Part shown: one piece after another, positions 1-28,429 of the stretch | Layout of the letters: every line of letters starts with the position of its first letter | Numbering within the stretch: the stretch's first letter is position 1 | Source: Gonocerus acuteangulatus | Taxonomy: Eukaryota > Arthropoda > Insecta > Hemiptera > Coreidae | Reading direction: 5' to 3' | Assembly: GCA_946811695.1 (NCBI GenBank) | Contig: OX328125.1 | Location: forward strand, 49,073,998 to 49,137,997 | DNA length: 64,000 bases | Translations under genes and position numbers: made by a program | Notes under the pieces: generated by a model | The model's input: only the letters and a program-made list of their open reading frames with translations | Databases searched by the model: none | Told to the model about the DNA's origin: nothing

Positions 1-1527
1 CCGTGTTCGTTTCCGGCTGTAGGACTCTTCAGATGATTCACGCTGCAGCATCCAACAATAGTCAGCCATCATGTTTACGTTCCATTTGCCCTGATACCTA
101 CGTTCCATTTCCTGGATGTCCTGATGGAACCTTTCCCCTTGTTCTTCACTTACTTCCCCTAAGTTTTCCGGAAAATAGTCCACATGCGAATGTAAGAAGT
201 GAACCTTCAAACTCATGTTGCAACCTTGTAATTGAAATGCCTTCAACATGCGTTCCACGATACTTCTGTAGTTGGGATCCTTCACGTTACCAAGGAACTT
301 CTCAACAACATCTTTAAAAGAATTCCAAGCTTCCTTCTCCTTCTCATTCATGGTCTGAGTGAAATGTGGATCTGTGAAAAGTTTCCGAATATCTGGGCCT
401 ACAAAGATCCCCTCTTTTAGTTTTGCATCACTTAATCGTGGGAACTTGGAGCGTAAGTACTTAAAACATACACCTTCTTTATTGAGAGACTTTACGAATG
501 GTTTTATCAGCCCTAGCTTTATGTGTAGAGGAGGTAGCAGGATTTTGTCAGAAGGAACCAAACTTCTCCTAATTACATTTTTTTGGCCTGGCGACAGAGC
601 TCCTCGTGATGGCCAGTCTTTGTTGTTCCAATGGGAATTTCTGTCTCGGCTATCCCATAAACATAAAAAACAAGGGAACTTGGTGTACCCTGATTGCTGA
701 CCTAAGAGCATAGTAAGTACTTTCAAGTCTCCACATATCAACCAGTTATGCTCATTATAATGAATTCGTTCGAGAACTAATGACAAATTTTCGTATGTTT
801 CTTTTAAATGTACCGAATGGCCAACTGGAACTGAAGCATAAGTATTGCCATTGTGCAACAAAACAGCCTTTAGACTTCGCTTTGATGAGTCTATGAACAG
901 ACGCCAATGAATCGGGTCATATTGTATACCAAATTGACCCATCAGACCAAGAATGTCTTTGCAATAAATAAGATTCTCATCCAGAGCAAAGTAAGGAACA
1001 AAAACTGCTTCAAGGTGTCGATACCATGAAAAAGAAGTGCCTGGCTGTAATGAATTTTTGTTTTTAAGACGGGAGCCAAGTAACTGAGCTGCATCTTTTG
1101 GAAGTCCAAGATCTCTCACTAAGTCGTTCAACTCCTGTTGAGAAATAAGCTGAGGTTCATCTTCTGAACTGCTTGCTTTGAACTCACTGTGTACTTCATC
1201 GCTCTCCGACATACAGTCTTCTCTATTAGCTTCCCTATCTCTACTGCCCAAGTCACGAGGGGGCTGAGGAACTGTCAATCCAGGACCGTGTGGTACCGGA
1301 CGACTAGCAGATTCCACATTAGGGTAGTTAATGAGCTTATGATTTTTGGAATTATAGCCTTGAACATGACAATTACAAGAGTAACAGTCATTAACGTGGT
1401 TTTTTTGCTCCCTCCACATCATTGGGATAGCAAATCCGAAAGATTTTAACTCTCCTTTGTACCATAAGCGAAGTTTTTCTATGCAGCTATGGCATACTTT
1501 GTGAGGAGCCCACACTTTATGTGGGCC
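1..1527 (-). CDS. Uncharacterised multi-copy invertebrate protein, C-terminal part, runs off left edge
   Basis: The minus strand is open without a stop from about 1617 to base 1, so it exceeds 509 codons and its end lies outside the window. Reading inward, I see a Cys/His-rich start (CHSCIEKLRLW, then CNCHVQGYNSKN), an acidic linker, then ICGDLKVLTMLLGQQSGY, PCFLCLWDSR, LPPLHIKLGLIKPF, and near the edge MSLKVHFLHSHVDYFP, EEQGERFHQDI and YQGKWN. I recognise this order from an uncharacterised protein family present in many copies in aphid, spider and cnidarian genomes; the function is unknown and the copy number suggests a mobile-element origin. The paired Cys and scattered Asp/His could be metal-binding or nuclease residues, but this is inference. 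The start at 1527 is a candidate splice acceptor (TTCACAG before GGC CCA); the frame stays open about 90 bases further. It lies opposite to the glucosidase gene, probably inside one of its 5' introns. Confidence 0.72.
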
Positions 1528-1617
1528 CTGTGAATTGAATGTAGTAGTCAAAAGGTTAATACATATGAAGAATGTACCATGGGAAAACACACTTTATTTG
1601 GTAGTGGTTTAAGAAAT

Positions 1618-2108
1618 TATTATCCTTATTTAAAAAACAAAAATCTTCAGCAAAAAAATGTAGTGCAGGCAAGCCATCTAACAGCTCTTTTGTGTTATAA
1701 ATACATAAATAAAGGCTTTATTGCATGAAGAGGAACAATACTATAAAAATTATTTCAAAGAACAACCAAAATAAAAGTAATCAAAATTTAAATTCTTTTC
1801 CTCTTAAATTACTATTTACAAGTGGATGTTATCTCATACAGAACTCCCCTTGAAGGGGGTAATGGTCCAACTTCCCTGGAGACCAACTCAACTAGGAAGT
1901 GGAGTTCCCTGTTTCTTCTAACAATGTTTTCCATTTCCCTTTATCTCTTGGGAAAATTTAAATTTGAGGTAGCCGATCAAATAAATGTGTTTTAACAATT
2001 TTCTAGTATTTATTTCACTGATTTTATGTGATGTTTCTGATGTTTATTGCACTTCCCTTCATGATGTTATTGTGAAATTGTATTAAATATTTTAAATATC
2101 TGCTCCAG
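1618..2108. other. AT-rich intronic spacer, no feature seen
   Basis: Between the end of the minus-strand open frame and the first visible glucosidase exon I see only AT-rich sequence. No reading frame continues the GH1 N-terminus here, so the preceding exon must lie left of the window. Confidence 0.6.
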
Positions 2109-19311
<17,203 letters not shown>

Positions 19312-19604
19312 ATTTATGTTAAGAATATTATGGCACTTATGTACTTAAATTAATCATTAAGCTGTGATAATTGAGTGTAGTGTCTATTCAAACTTGAGAG
19401 GTTTGACATTTTTTGTAATATTTTTTCTTTTAATTTTTGAAGTAATGTAGTTTTTAATGTTTACATCTTAGTTATCATTGTCAAGTTTTGAAAAACATTC
19501 CCTTGAAAATATGTTACTAGAAAATCCCCACCACCCATCTCTTAGTCAAGAACAGTAAAAAAAATAGTTATGATTACATAGGGCATAGCATAGCGTACAT
19601 AGAA

Positions 19605-20645
19605 AATTATTTGGGGGGGGGGGGGGGGGCTGGGAGCATTCTGCGGGCATGGAATCTAGAACTTGAAATAGTTAGCCAACTAAAACGCTATTACACCCAA
19701 AAAAATTTTAGCATAAATATGCTTTAGCGGTGACTAAACGGTGAAAAAAAACGTTACAAAAAAGTGTCCGCTGATATTCACGCATGCGCAGTTGCGTGGC
19801 CATGTACGAAAGAAAAGAATGTATGTGTCACAAATAAAAGTGTTAGCTGGCGTTCACGCATACGCAGTGGTGTTCGCGCACGCGCAGTTGCCATGTACGA
19901 AAAAGAAGACTGTATGTGTCACAAATAAGTGTCCGCTTACGTTCGCGCGTGCGCAGTGGCCTGGCCATGTACGAAAAAGAAGACTGTATGTGTCACCAAA
20001 AGTATCCGCTGGCGTTCACGCATGAGCAATGGCGTTCGCGCATGCGCAGTGGCCATGTACGAAAAAGATGACCGTAGGTGGACCTAGCGTTACAAAAAAG
20101 TGTCACAAGTAGGTGCCCGCTGGAGTTCGTTCATGCAGGTCCCCCCCCCCTTATTTACACCCATGACTCCACTCACGATGAATGTTCGAACTAGACTCGC
20201 CATGATGAAGCGGTCCGACCGCAGCTGCCTTAGGGGAAACATTTATTTTCTTAATAGAAACACAAGTTCCTGCCTCTAAAAAGAAACATCCATTCAAAGG
20301 AATACACCGAGTTCCATTCAATGAAATACCACGAAACGAATGTTTATCTGCCTAGGAAGGGGAGGTTTTCTAGAAACCCTCCAGCCGGTCTAGCTCCAGC
20401 GAGTTCCGAGATCCGTCACTCATTCCTCTCGGTGACCGCAGGATAAGGGAGAGTCTACTGTATATGTAAAATATTTTATACGCACAAGATGTGCCAAAAA
20501 TGTCATGCGTTGTGCTGAAAAATAAACTCACTTGTCATATGAATACTATGGTAAGAGGGGAAAAAAAAAAAAAAAAATAGTTTGCAAATTACGGGGGGGG
20601 GGGGGGGTTGCAGCTCCCTCCCCTTATATTCGCCCATGGGACATA
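19605..20645. mobile_element. GGGCGTATATA-type MITE family, enlarged copy enclosing a minisatellite
   Basis: The left part (G-run, then CTAGAACTTGAAATAGTTAGCC and AAAACGCTATTACACCC) and the right end (GGTTGCAGCTCCC ... TTATATTCGCCCATGG) match the shorter MITEs at 24.3, 36.2 and 49.6 kb. Here the middle is expanded by the minisatellite at 19.76-20.13 kb. Exact left border not determined. Confidence 0.5.
19760..20135. repeat. Minisatellite with GCATGCGCAGT cores
   Basis: Four to five imperfect copies of a unit of about 80-100 bases: GTGTCCGCTGGCGTTCACGC, ATGCGCAGTGGCCATGTACG, then AAAAAGAAGACTGTATGTGT. Fragments recur at 42.88-42.98 kb (inverted) and 63.06-63.16 kb. The 94-residue frame over it is a by-product of the repeat. 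Confidence 0.8.
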
Positions 20646-20976
20646 GGGCAGTAGCCCTTCACTTTAATTTAAATAAAGTATTTTTAGCTCCTTTCCTCCC
20701 TCCCTCCACAGGAAGGAAATAATTATACCGTAAAATGGGGTCATTTGTACAGTATGGTGAAATTGATACAAATCTATACTTCTAGGATATTTTTATTTAA
20801 CTGATACCAAAGGGTCGAACTTTGCCCAAAAAGTGCGTAAAGACAAAAAAAAAGACCTACATATAAATAAATATATATAAAAAAGTCCAACTCGCAGGAA
20901 CTGCATCATCTTAGCGCGGTTCCGCTCTTAACCCTAATGTCATTTGAAAATCTTAGAATAGAAATAAAATTCTTTT

Positions 20977-20979
<3 letters not shown>

Positions 20980-21040
<61 letters not shown>
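20980..21040. repeat. (TA)n microsatellite
   Basis: Pure TA run that abuts the 5' end of Helitron copy 1. Just before it (20877-20930) lies an isolated terminus of the AGTCC(A/G)ACTCGCAGGAACTGC transposon family. Confidence 0.9.
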
Positions 21041-21041
<1 letters not shown>

Positions 21042-22200
21042 TATATATTTGTCAAATACCACTCGCTCACTCACTCACTCATCTATCAACGCCCAGACCA
21101 AACCGCTCGACAGAAAATTTTGAAATTTTGCATGGACACTCCCTATATAACGTAGGCACTCGCTAAGAAAGGATTTTTTGATATTCGAATTTTTAAGCAT
21201 TTTTAGGGGGGTTTAAAGTTTGAGTTGGTTAGAGCATGCAAGACGATACAGCAAGCGTTGCTAGGACGATAACAGAACAGCTGTTACCGTAAATTATCTA
21301 TCTCATAGTATTATTTTTAATTGAGGTTAATTTCCACTATGATGGCAGACCTTGAATTACTAGAAATTAACTGTCCCTCATAGAGTTTTAATTGCGTTTC
21401 TTTTCTGCCTGTCCCCGTCAGATAGGCTTGCCATATTTTTGGAGAGTTAAACCGAGACACATTAATATGGGATGGGCATACCAGTGGGGGGGGGGAATAA
21501 AAAGAGTACAAATTATAAGCAAAATGGTTGGTGAGTTTTAAGCCTAGCAACTAACGGGAAGGGGGAATCCTAAACTGTTAGTCTACCCAAACCTTAAAAA
21601 TAAGAACGGAACTTCTTTTGCTACTTGATGTTCTTAAAAAAATCTCTCAGCCAAATAGTAGTGTCTGGCAGCTGGCAGCGCTGTGCAGGTAGTTCCAGCG
21701 TTTTACAGTTAGATTACTGCTCATTTCTTTGACACTGTGAGCAGTAGTAAAAATGTTGATTGTAGAAAAGTAACCGATTTAAAAAAGATTCTTATAAACA
21801 TGAATTCATTACTTTTTACATCTTACAGCCTTTTCCGGGACATTGATAAAATCGGGCGGGACACCGAAACAATTGCAAAATACCGGGACAGTCCCGGTCA
21901 AACCGTGATGTATGGCATATCCTTAGGTTTTCCAGGTGAGGTAATAATATCCGGAACCCTTGCAATGCCTTCTCGCCTATAACCTTGGTAATACTCGTAA
22001 ATATATTGGGTGTTACCATATGACTTCTTGGAAACATATACTTTTAAATTTTAACGCCCATTGAATAAAATATAGTATGACGGGAATCGTGCTGTAATAA
22101 ACTGCACAGAATTGTATAGTAACGTAATTTTAATGAAACATTATTTAACGCAATAAAATAACTACTTATCTGCCGTGACGAAGCACGGGTATTCAGCTAG
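21039..22200 (+). mobile_element. Non-autonomous Helitron, copy 1
   Basis: It begins TACTATATATTTGTCAAATA and ends with a hairpin CCGTG-ACGAAG-CACGG (22173-22188), twelve bases before the terminal CTAG (22197-22200), followed by T. This hairpin-plus-CTRR end is the Helitron signature. A second copy at 52.1-54.4 kb shares the same ends. There is no Rep/helicase gene; the 81-residue frame at 21737-21982 is present in both copies but matches nothing known. Confidence 0.82.
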
Positions 22201-22370
22201 TATATATATATATATCGTGAAAATTGTCAACATCCTCTCGAACATCTTGAATAAAAGTGATATTAAGGCGTCAGGAAAACCGGCAGTAGTAACTTACACA
22301 GAAGCGGAAATTACACAATCTAGCTCTCATTCTAAAGTAAAGCTCTATACATCAATAAAATAAAAAAAAA

Positions 22371-22435
22371 CGTGCATGGGCGTATATAAGGGGGGGCTGA
22401 AAGGGCTGCTCCCCCCCGCAATCGGTAAAAATGTA
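22371..22435. mobile_element. MITE end (CATGGGCGTATATAAGG)
   Basis: Left terminus of the MITE family only: CATGGGCGTATATAAGGGGG then CTGCTCCCCCC. No matching right end before the next element. Confidence 0.5.
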
Positions 22436-22439
22436 TCGT

Positions 22440-23058
22440 AAAAAAATAAGTTTTAAGCACTTATTTCTCCGATTGACCTAACCTAATCAAAAATAGTTTT
22501 AGAACCTTTTTTGTAGAGAATTTAGTAAGCTTTCAAATAGTTTCTATCCACTTACCACGATTTCCCAACCGTGTTCGAGATATTAATGAAAGTATACGAA
22601 GTTCCCAAAACTTTTCATGACTGTTCATGAAATATTTTATTCTAACCCTTCCTTAACTCCAAACTTAACCAAAAGTTTAACATATTAGTTTTAATGAAAT
22701 TCAAACATGCAAAAAATGTTTCAACTGAATCCCATGATTCTAAGTACCCAAACCAAAAACGGTATTCAAAAACTATTTTTCCAATTTTCTCGAAATCGGT
22801 TAAAGCTATCGCCTTGAAAATGGGCTCATTCGTTTTCCTAGCCCAAGAAGCATATAAAACGAGTACTTACAAGCTTATGAACTCAAAAACGTAAGCGTTA
22901 CGATTTTTTTTGCGCGAATTTCGTCCCAAACGCCATTTTACAGTTAACCAGGCGGATTTTGCTGGTTAACGAACTTGACCTTTCAAATTAGGCGAAAGAT
23001 TTTTGTACCAAATTTCATCAAAATCGGACCATTCGTCTGGGAGCTACAGAGCGAACAG

Positions 23059-23117
<59 letters not shown>

Positions 23118-23280
23118 TATACATATACAAATTTTAACCACTACCATTTTCGGTCTCTAGGGGTTCTGAAACGCCAAAATTTTCTCTAGTCGGCACTTCC
23201 GGATTGCGTCATGAGATCAACCTTATAAGCGGAGTTCCTCCCTATGGGGGAGGGAGGAACCGCGCTAAAAGGAAAATGGA
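22440..23280. mobile_element. Repeat family Y copy (TTAAGCACTTATTTCTCCG ... GGAACCGCGCTAAAA)
   Basis: Shares TTTTAAGCACTTATTTCTCC, GGAACCTTTTTTGTAGAG, ATTCGTCTGGGAGCTACAGA, a (TA)n at 23062-23108, TCGGCACTTCCGGATTGCGT and GGGAGGAACCGCGCTAAAA with 40.98-42.29 kb, and parts with 35.87-36.0 kb and 55.6-57.4 kb. The phrase AAATCGGACCATTCGTCTGG followed by ACAGACAAATATATATA resembles LINE/RTE 3' tails of insects, but the ends fit a DNA transposon. Confidence 0.6.
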
Positions 23281-23345
23281 AATATCCTAGCAGTATAGTT
23301 TTTTACCAATTCCATCACACTTTACTAATGTGACCCCATTTTACA

Positions 23346-23347
<2 letters not shown>

Positions 23348-23399
<52 letters not shown>
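23348..23399. repeat. (TA)n microsatellite
   Basis: Pure TA run followed by TATG repeats to 23420. Confidence 0.9.
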
Positions 23400-23405
<6 letters not shown>

Positions 23406-23419
23406 GTATATGTATATGT

Positions 23420-24300
23420 ATGTTTATAAAGTGTCTGTTCACTCTATAGCAGGCTCAAAAATGGCCTGATTATGATGAAATTTATCACAAAAATATAATG
23501 TCCCAAAAAAAGGTCAAGTTCGTTGAGCAGCAGAATCCACCTACCAGAAAACTTTTTTTGGGGGGAGAATTTTTATTTTTTATTTCTTTAAAATGACAGA
23601 TTGAGTTGGAAAATTTTCTAGACCTTGGACATTGAGCATTTCGCGCATGCGGTATTAGAACTGTTCCATCTAACTGAAGTTGGAATGGTTTTAAGACCAT
23701 TCCTCGGGCATTTTGCGTGAATTAAACCTCATTGCTGAAGAATGTACTTTTTTATGTAGCTTGGTGGAATTTTTTCTCGAATAAGAAGTTGTTAGTTGAG
23801 TTAGAACAGTGGAAAGTATGTTCTCCCCTAACTTTCTTTAAAGTGCCTTTTATTCCGGCAATAACAAAACTTTCAGAGAGAATTCCTCGACTTAACAGTC
23901 ACGTTTTCTTCACGCATTATTATCGGGAAGCTGTTCGAAAAAGGAGGCGTGTGAAATTGAAAATATATGAGGCACCGGATCGAAGGGGAGTAAGGTCTGT
24001 GACGTCAAAGTCGTTCAGTGTTTCGGGAAATGACGTAGCATGAGTGATGGTAGTTAATTGAGGAAACGTCAAACAGGTGACCGCCTACAAGCTGAGACCT
24101 TGCACTTTGGGGTACACCCACCTAGGAGTAGTGTTCCAGAAGGCGAGTTTCTTGCAAGTCACTCTTATTGAATTGATTTTGTTGATCTTTCTATTTTGTT
24201 GCTTCAGCGAGTGCTTACCGAAATTAGCAGTCTCCACTTGAGCACGATTATGGAGGAATTCGACTGTGGTTTTAATATCTTCCTCATTCTACTACGATCA
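23420..24300. other. Unassigned sequence
   Basis: AT-rich. The frame 23732-24043 (103 codons) resembles no known protein. I support no feature here. Confidence 0.4.
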
Positions 24301-24511
24301 GGGGCGTATATAGGAAATAATGTCGGGGGGGGGGGCTGTGAAAATTTGGGGGATATGGAATACTAACAATCTAGAACTTTGAATAGTTAGCCAACTAAAA
24401 CGCTATTACACCAAAAGAAGCGTCCTTATTTAATTTATGACACATTTTTACCGATTAAATTAAAATTACGGGAGGAGGGGCTGCCCCCCCCCTTATATAC
24501 GCCCATGTCAC
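24300..24511. mobile_element. GGGCGTATATA-type MITE
   Basis: Left GGGGCGTATATAGGAAATAA and right CTTATATACGCCCATGT form terminal inverted repeats, with G-rich and C-rich runs just inside. The interior shares CTAGAACTTTGAATAGTTAG and AAAACGCTATTACACC with the other copies. About 210 bp. Confidence 0.75.
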
Positions 24512-24619
24512 ATGAGATAGTAGATGGATCTCATGTTTAATGTTCAGTTACATGCTTGAATAACTCTCAACAGAAAATAATAATGGAAAAGTCGTTTTAC
24601 GTAAAATGATTACAAGAAG

Positions 24620-24682
24620 CTTATCGGCGCTAATGGCCAAGATTTATGTCGATGCGCCGTTAAAAAAAAAAAAAAAAAAAGA
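24620..24682 (+). mobile_element. SINE 3' tail fragment
   Basis: Only the tail of the SINE superfamily: ATCGGCGCTAATGGCCAAGA, TTATGTCGATGCGCCGTT and poly-A. The CGGCGC/GCGCCG ends can pair. 5'-truncated. Confidence 0.7.
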
Positions 24683-25189
24683 AAAGAAAAAAAAAGAGAA
24701 GAAGCTTATCTCATGGTCGCATCGCTAATTGATACATTTATTTTAGTATATGTACGAATATGGTCGAACAGGGCGATTGAATTTGTTGGACAGGAAGTTC
24801 AATATGTGCACTTTTATGTCAAACTATGCGGAGACCATAGCTCAGTACCGCTTTTTTCTAACATTTTTACGGAGAGGTAAAAATTTAGAGATGCTCAGAA
24901 CAAAAATGAACTTAAGAAGTCGCGGCCAAGAAAAAATCCCAACCATTCCTTAACTTCTTATGCTCTGCATCTCATTATAAAAATGAACTTAGTTTTTCGC
25001 TAGGAAGTTAATGATTTATTTATGCTTTATGTAGAACTTGCTGTTACCCGGCGTGCCATGCTACACCTACTTTCTGCATATAGAAAAGCCTAAATAAACC
25101 AGATTAGAAACCAAATAAGTATTATTCAAATCTAATAACACGAATCTGTAACTGTTTCGAACCCGCGACCTCCCAACTGGGAGTCCTAA

Positions 25190-25960
25190 ACGACTTTGAC
25201 CTAATCTATAACACCCCCCATATCAAGACATACATGTATGCCAAGGTTGATAAAAATCGGTCTAATGGTGTGGATTTTTATATAAAAAAAAACATACAGA
25301 CAGCAACTGGTAGACGTTTTTGACCTGGCCTACGACACTCCCCAGATTAAGATCTACATGTGTACCGAGTTTAGTAAAAATCGGACAAACGGTGTGGATT
25401 TGTATAGGGAACAAACATACAGACAGACAGCTGGTAGACGTTTTTGACCTAGCCTACGGCACTCTTCAGATTTAGGATCTACCTGTGTACCGAGTTTAGT
25501 CAAAATCGGACGAACGGTGTGGATTTTTATAGGAAACAAACATACAGACAGCTGGTAGACGTTTTTGACTTAGCCTACGACACTCCCCAGATTAAGATCA
25601 ACATGTGTACCGAGTTTAGACAAAATCGGACGAACGGTGTGGATTTGTATAAGGGACGATCATACAGACAGACAGCTGGTAGATTTTTTTGACCTAGCCT
25701 AGGAGATTTCCAGTATCAAGACCTACCATTATTCCAAGTTTGGTCAAAATCGGACGAACGGTGTGGATTTGTATAAGGGACAAACATACAGGCAGACAGC
25801 TGGTAGATTTTTTTGATCTAGCCTAGGAGATTTCTCGTATCAAGACCTACCATTATTCCAAGTTTGGTCAAAATCAAACTTGGTGGATTTGTATCAGGAA
25901 CAAACAAACAAACAGACAGAAAAACTGACAAACATACAGACACGTGATTTTAGAACTTTC
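25190..25960. repeat. Tandem array of a 121-125-bp unit (array 1)
   Basis: Six units start at TGACCT near 25196, 25321, 25445, 25566, 25690 and 25814. Each carries GAGTTTAGTCAAAATCGGAC, GAACGGTGTGGATTTGTATA and CATACAGACAGACAGCTGG. The same unit forms array 2 at 34.0-34.5 kb. Just upstream, 25150-25190 is a tRNA-like half (minus-strand GGTCGCGGGTTCGAAAC). Confidence 0.88.
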
Positions 25961-26095
25961 CTCCGAAGGAAAGTAGCTATTGAGGTTGGACTCATGACGG
26001 AATTTTCGAAAAATGTCTTCAAATCTTTATCGATCCTACCTAGTAGACACCGAAAATGACTCCCGTTAAAATTTATATATATCTATATCTATCTA

Positions 26096-26166
<71 letters not shown>

Positions 26167-26795
26167 CCGTTAACACGATAGCGGTCAGAATTTTTGTTTT
26201 TTCATGACGAAACTTGGTATATAGCATTCAATTAGCAAACGATTGAACGAGTTCGCTAACCATCAAAGCCGGTCTACCGGAAGGGGGGGGGGGGGTTTAC
26301 CCCGAACCCAAAACACTAATTTGACCATGTCAGCCGTGATTTTTGGTATATTTCGAAGAAACTCGGTATTCGTAGAGGTAATCCACAGGTAAATATGTGT
26401 TGTAAATATAAACTAAATCGGTTTATTAGGAGGGGGGTTTACTCCGGACCCAAATTAATAATATACTCATACCGGTCGTAATTTCTGCTGTATTGTAACG
26501 AAACGCGGTATACGTCGTGGGTAACTCATGATATATTTCAATAGAAAAGCCAGCCAGACGTAGGTTCACAAAATACCATAATATGAGGTTTTTGGTAGAA
26601 CATAACTCTGTGTCCAGGTGTAAACATAACTCTGGAAGCAAATTAATAATTGATCAGTTACTCATTACAAAATTAAAAGAGAACTATTCATGTTTTTATT
26701 TTATTTATGTAGGATATTTTAAGCAAATTGTTCTGGAAAGCAGTCTACACTACCGAAATTCTGAGGAAAGTGCTTAGTTATGCAGCTCCTGCGTG
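25961..26795. mobile_element. DNA-transposon family X, copy 1
   Basis: It starts TAGAACTTTCCTCCGAAGGA and ends near TTCTGAGGAAAGTGCTTAG, which form a short terminal inverted repeat (CACTTTCCTC). Between them are repeated sub-blocks GTCGTAATTTCTGCTGTATT, GAAACTCGGTATTCG and GGGGGTTTACTCCGGACCC, and a (TA)n at 26100-26158. Copies at 44.7-45.2, 45.4-46.3 and 60.2-63.0 kb. No transposase. Confidence 0.65.
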
Positions 26796-26899
26796 CTGGA
26801 CTTTTATATATATAGATATGCCCCATTGAGGTGCAGTTATCTTCAACTTCTGTTAAACTATTTGCTTATATATTATTTTTTCTATTATAATTAATTAGA

Positions 26900-27018
26900 A
26901 TTTTAGGACGGGTTATCTATAGGTTACCACCCTTTTCTTACCAGGATAGGGCTGATGCCTTTTCTTCTTTCTAAATAAAAGCCACCGCCCCATATAGTGT
27001 TAAGTGCTCACGCCTTAA
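26900..27018 (-). mobile_element. tRNA-derived SINE (family C), truncated
   Basis: AGGACGGGTTATCTATAGGT and AAGCCACCGCCCCATA match the tail half of family C, but the box B region is deleted. Confidence 0.7.
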
Positions 27019-27035
27019 ATATTAATTTTCATATG

Positions 27036-27924
27036 GGTCATTCCATATCAAGTGATCCACAATTTTTTCCCTCACATTTTTTTGATTTTTTTAAATTTTG
27101 GCTCATCAATAGTACCCCATAAGAAAATTAAAAATCCAAATTTTTAGAAAATCAGAGGCATATTCACTCCTATATTTTGGGGGGGGGGTTTAAGGAGATG
27201 GGAGTGAAAGGGTGAGTGGAAAGGGTTGATACATGTACTTTAAAAAAAAATCGATGCCCCTTTTAATATACGTCTTTTTCATAATTTCTTTTAGTTTTTT
27301 TTGGACAGTAAGCCAAAACGAGATGTATGCCAAAGGACTTTTTTTCTTTGTTTTTTTCGTCTTGTGTCTATATTAGATGGATTTCATTTCATTTTCTGAA
27401 ATTTTTTAATTTTTCACGTACCAACAACATACCAGCTACCTTTGATTAAGTTAATAATTAAAATAAATATGATCCCATTGAGATCCCAACTTGAAATTTA
27501 CACAAAACTGAGATAAAATATCAAAGAAAAATTACAAATTTTTTGAAAATTTTTAAACCTACGTTTTAAGAGAAATTTAAATTTTAAAGTTTTAAAAATT
27601 ACCTTAAAATTACAATTTTCATAAATCAGTCATGATATATATATATAATTTTAATCAGCATTTAATACACTAACGAATCCTTTTTACCACACCTCTTGTG
27701 TAGGAGTTATGATACATTTTCTGATCAAGTGTCTGTCCTAAAATGTGCTTTTTTAAAAAACTTAAACTTTCATAACTCGAAAACTAATAAAGATACATTT
27801 CTAAACATTTGGATTTTTAATTGTCGCATTGGGTACTATTGATGACCAAATTTAAAAAAAAAAAAATCAAAAAATGTGAGGGAAATGTTTTCCTTTGTTT
27901 TGGATCACTTTATATGGAATGACC
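27036..27924. mobile_element. TIR element (GGTCATTCCATAT) of 889 bp
   Basis: GGTCATTCCATATCAAGTGA at the left and, inverted, GGTCATTCCATATAAAGTGA at the right begin imperfect inverted repeats of roughly 110 bases (CTCACATTTTTTGATTTTTT, CATCAATAGTACCC, ATTAAAAATCCAAA in both). No transposase frame. The target duplication is not clear, so the superfamily is left open. Confidence 0.75.
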
Positions 27925-28153
27925 TCGACTATATATGATGAAGCTGTGATATTAGGTTTCTACTGCAATTCACTGACGGCAGTTAAAAAATAAATATATT
28001 CCATAATATTCAGACAGAATTTTTGTCTACCATTAAATAAATATTAAAACACTCACTATTTACTAACATCTTACTGTTTGTCATATGATATGTTGAAAAT
28101 TAAAAAAAAAAAAAAAAATAAATAAAAAAAAAAATAAAAAAAAAATAACTTAA

Positions 28154-28420
28154 TAATTGAAGGGGACGGGTCAAAATAGTGCCAAGTAACGTTTTTAATA
28201 AAACGTAACTGTAGCTGCTAAACGTTGGATATTATGTGGGGCTATCAGTTGAAATGGTCAGGGGCAACACAATTAAGTAGCATACAGAGCTTGTAATCAT
28301 ATCTCAATAGCATATGCATCCTAGACTGATCATCCTTCATAATTTCTAAAATATAGCACCTACAGTTAAGTTTTGTTAAAAATGTTGCCTGCCACTGTTT
28401 TCCCCCGACCCCTTCAATTG
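28154..28420. mobile_element. TTAA-flanked MITE (piggyBac/Kolobok-type)
   Basis: Flanked by TTAA on both sides (28150-28153, 28421-28424). Terminal inverted repeat TAATTGAAGGGGACGGGTC versus CAATTGAAGGGGTCGGGGG, about 30 bases imperfect. 267 bp, non-coding. Confidence 0.72.
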
Positions 28421-28429
28421 TTAAAAGGT

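Noticed and set aside
19741..20025. 94-codon frame with repeated HAQ motifs
   Set aside because: The repetition follows the minisatellite unit, not a protein repeat family.
21737..21982. 81-codon frame shared by both Helitron copies
   Set aside because: Conservation is explained by the copies being nearly identical DNA; no known domain.
25190..25960. CRISPR-like array
   Set aside because: Units are contiguous 121-125-bp tandem copies without spacers, in a eukaryotic genome.
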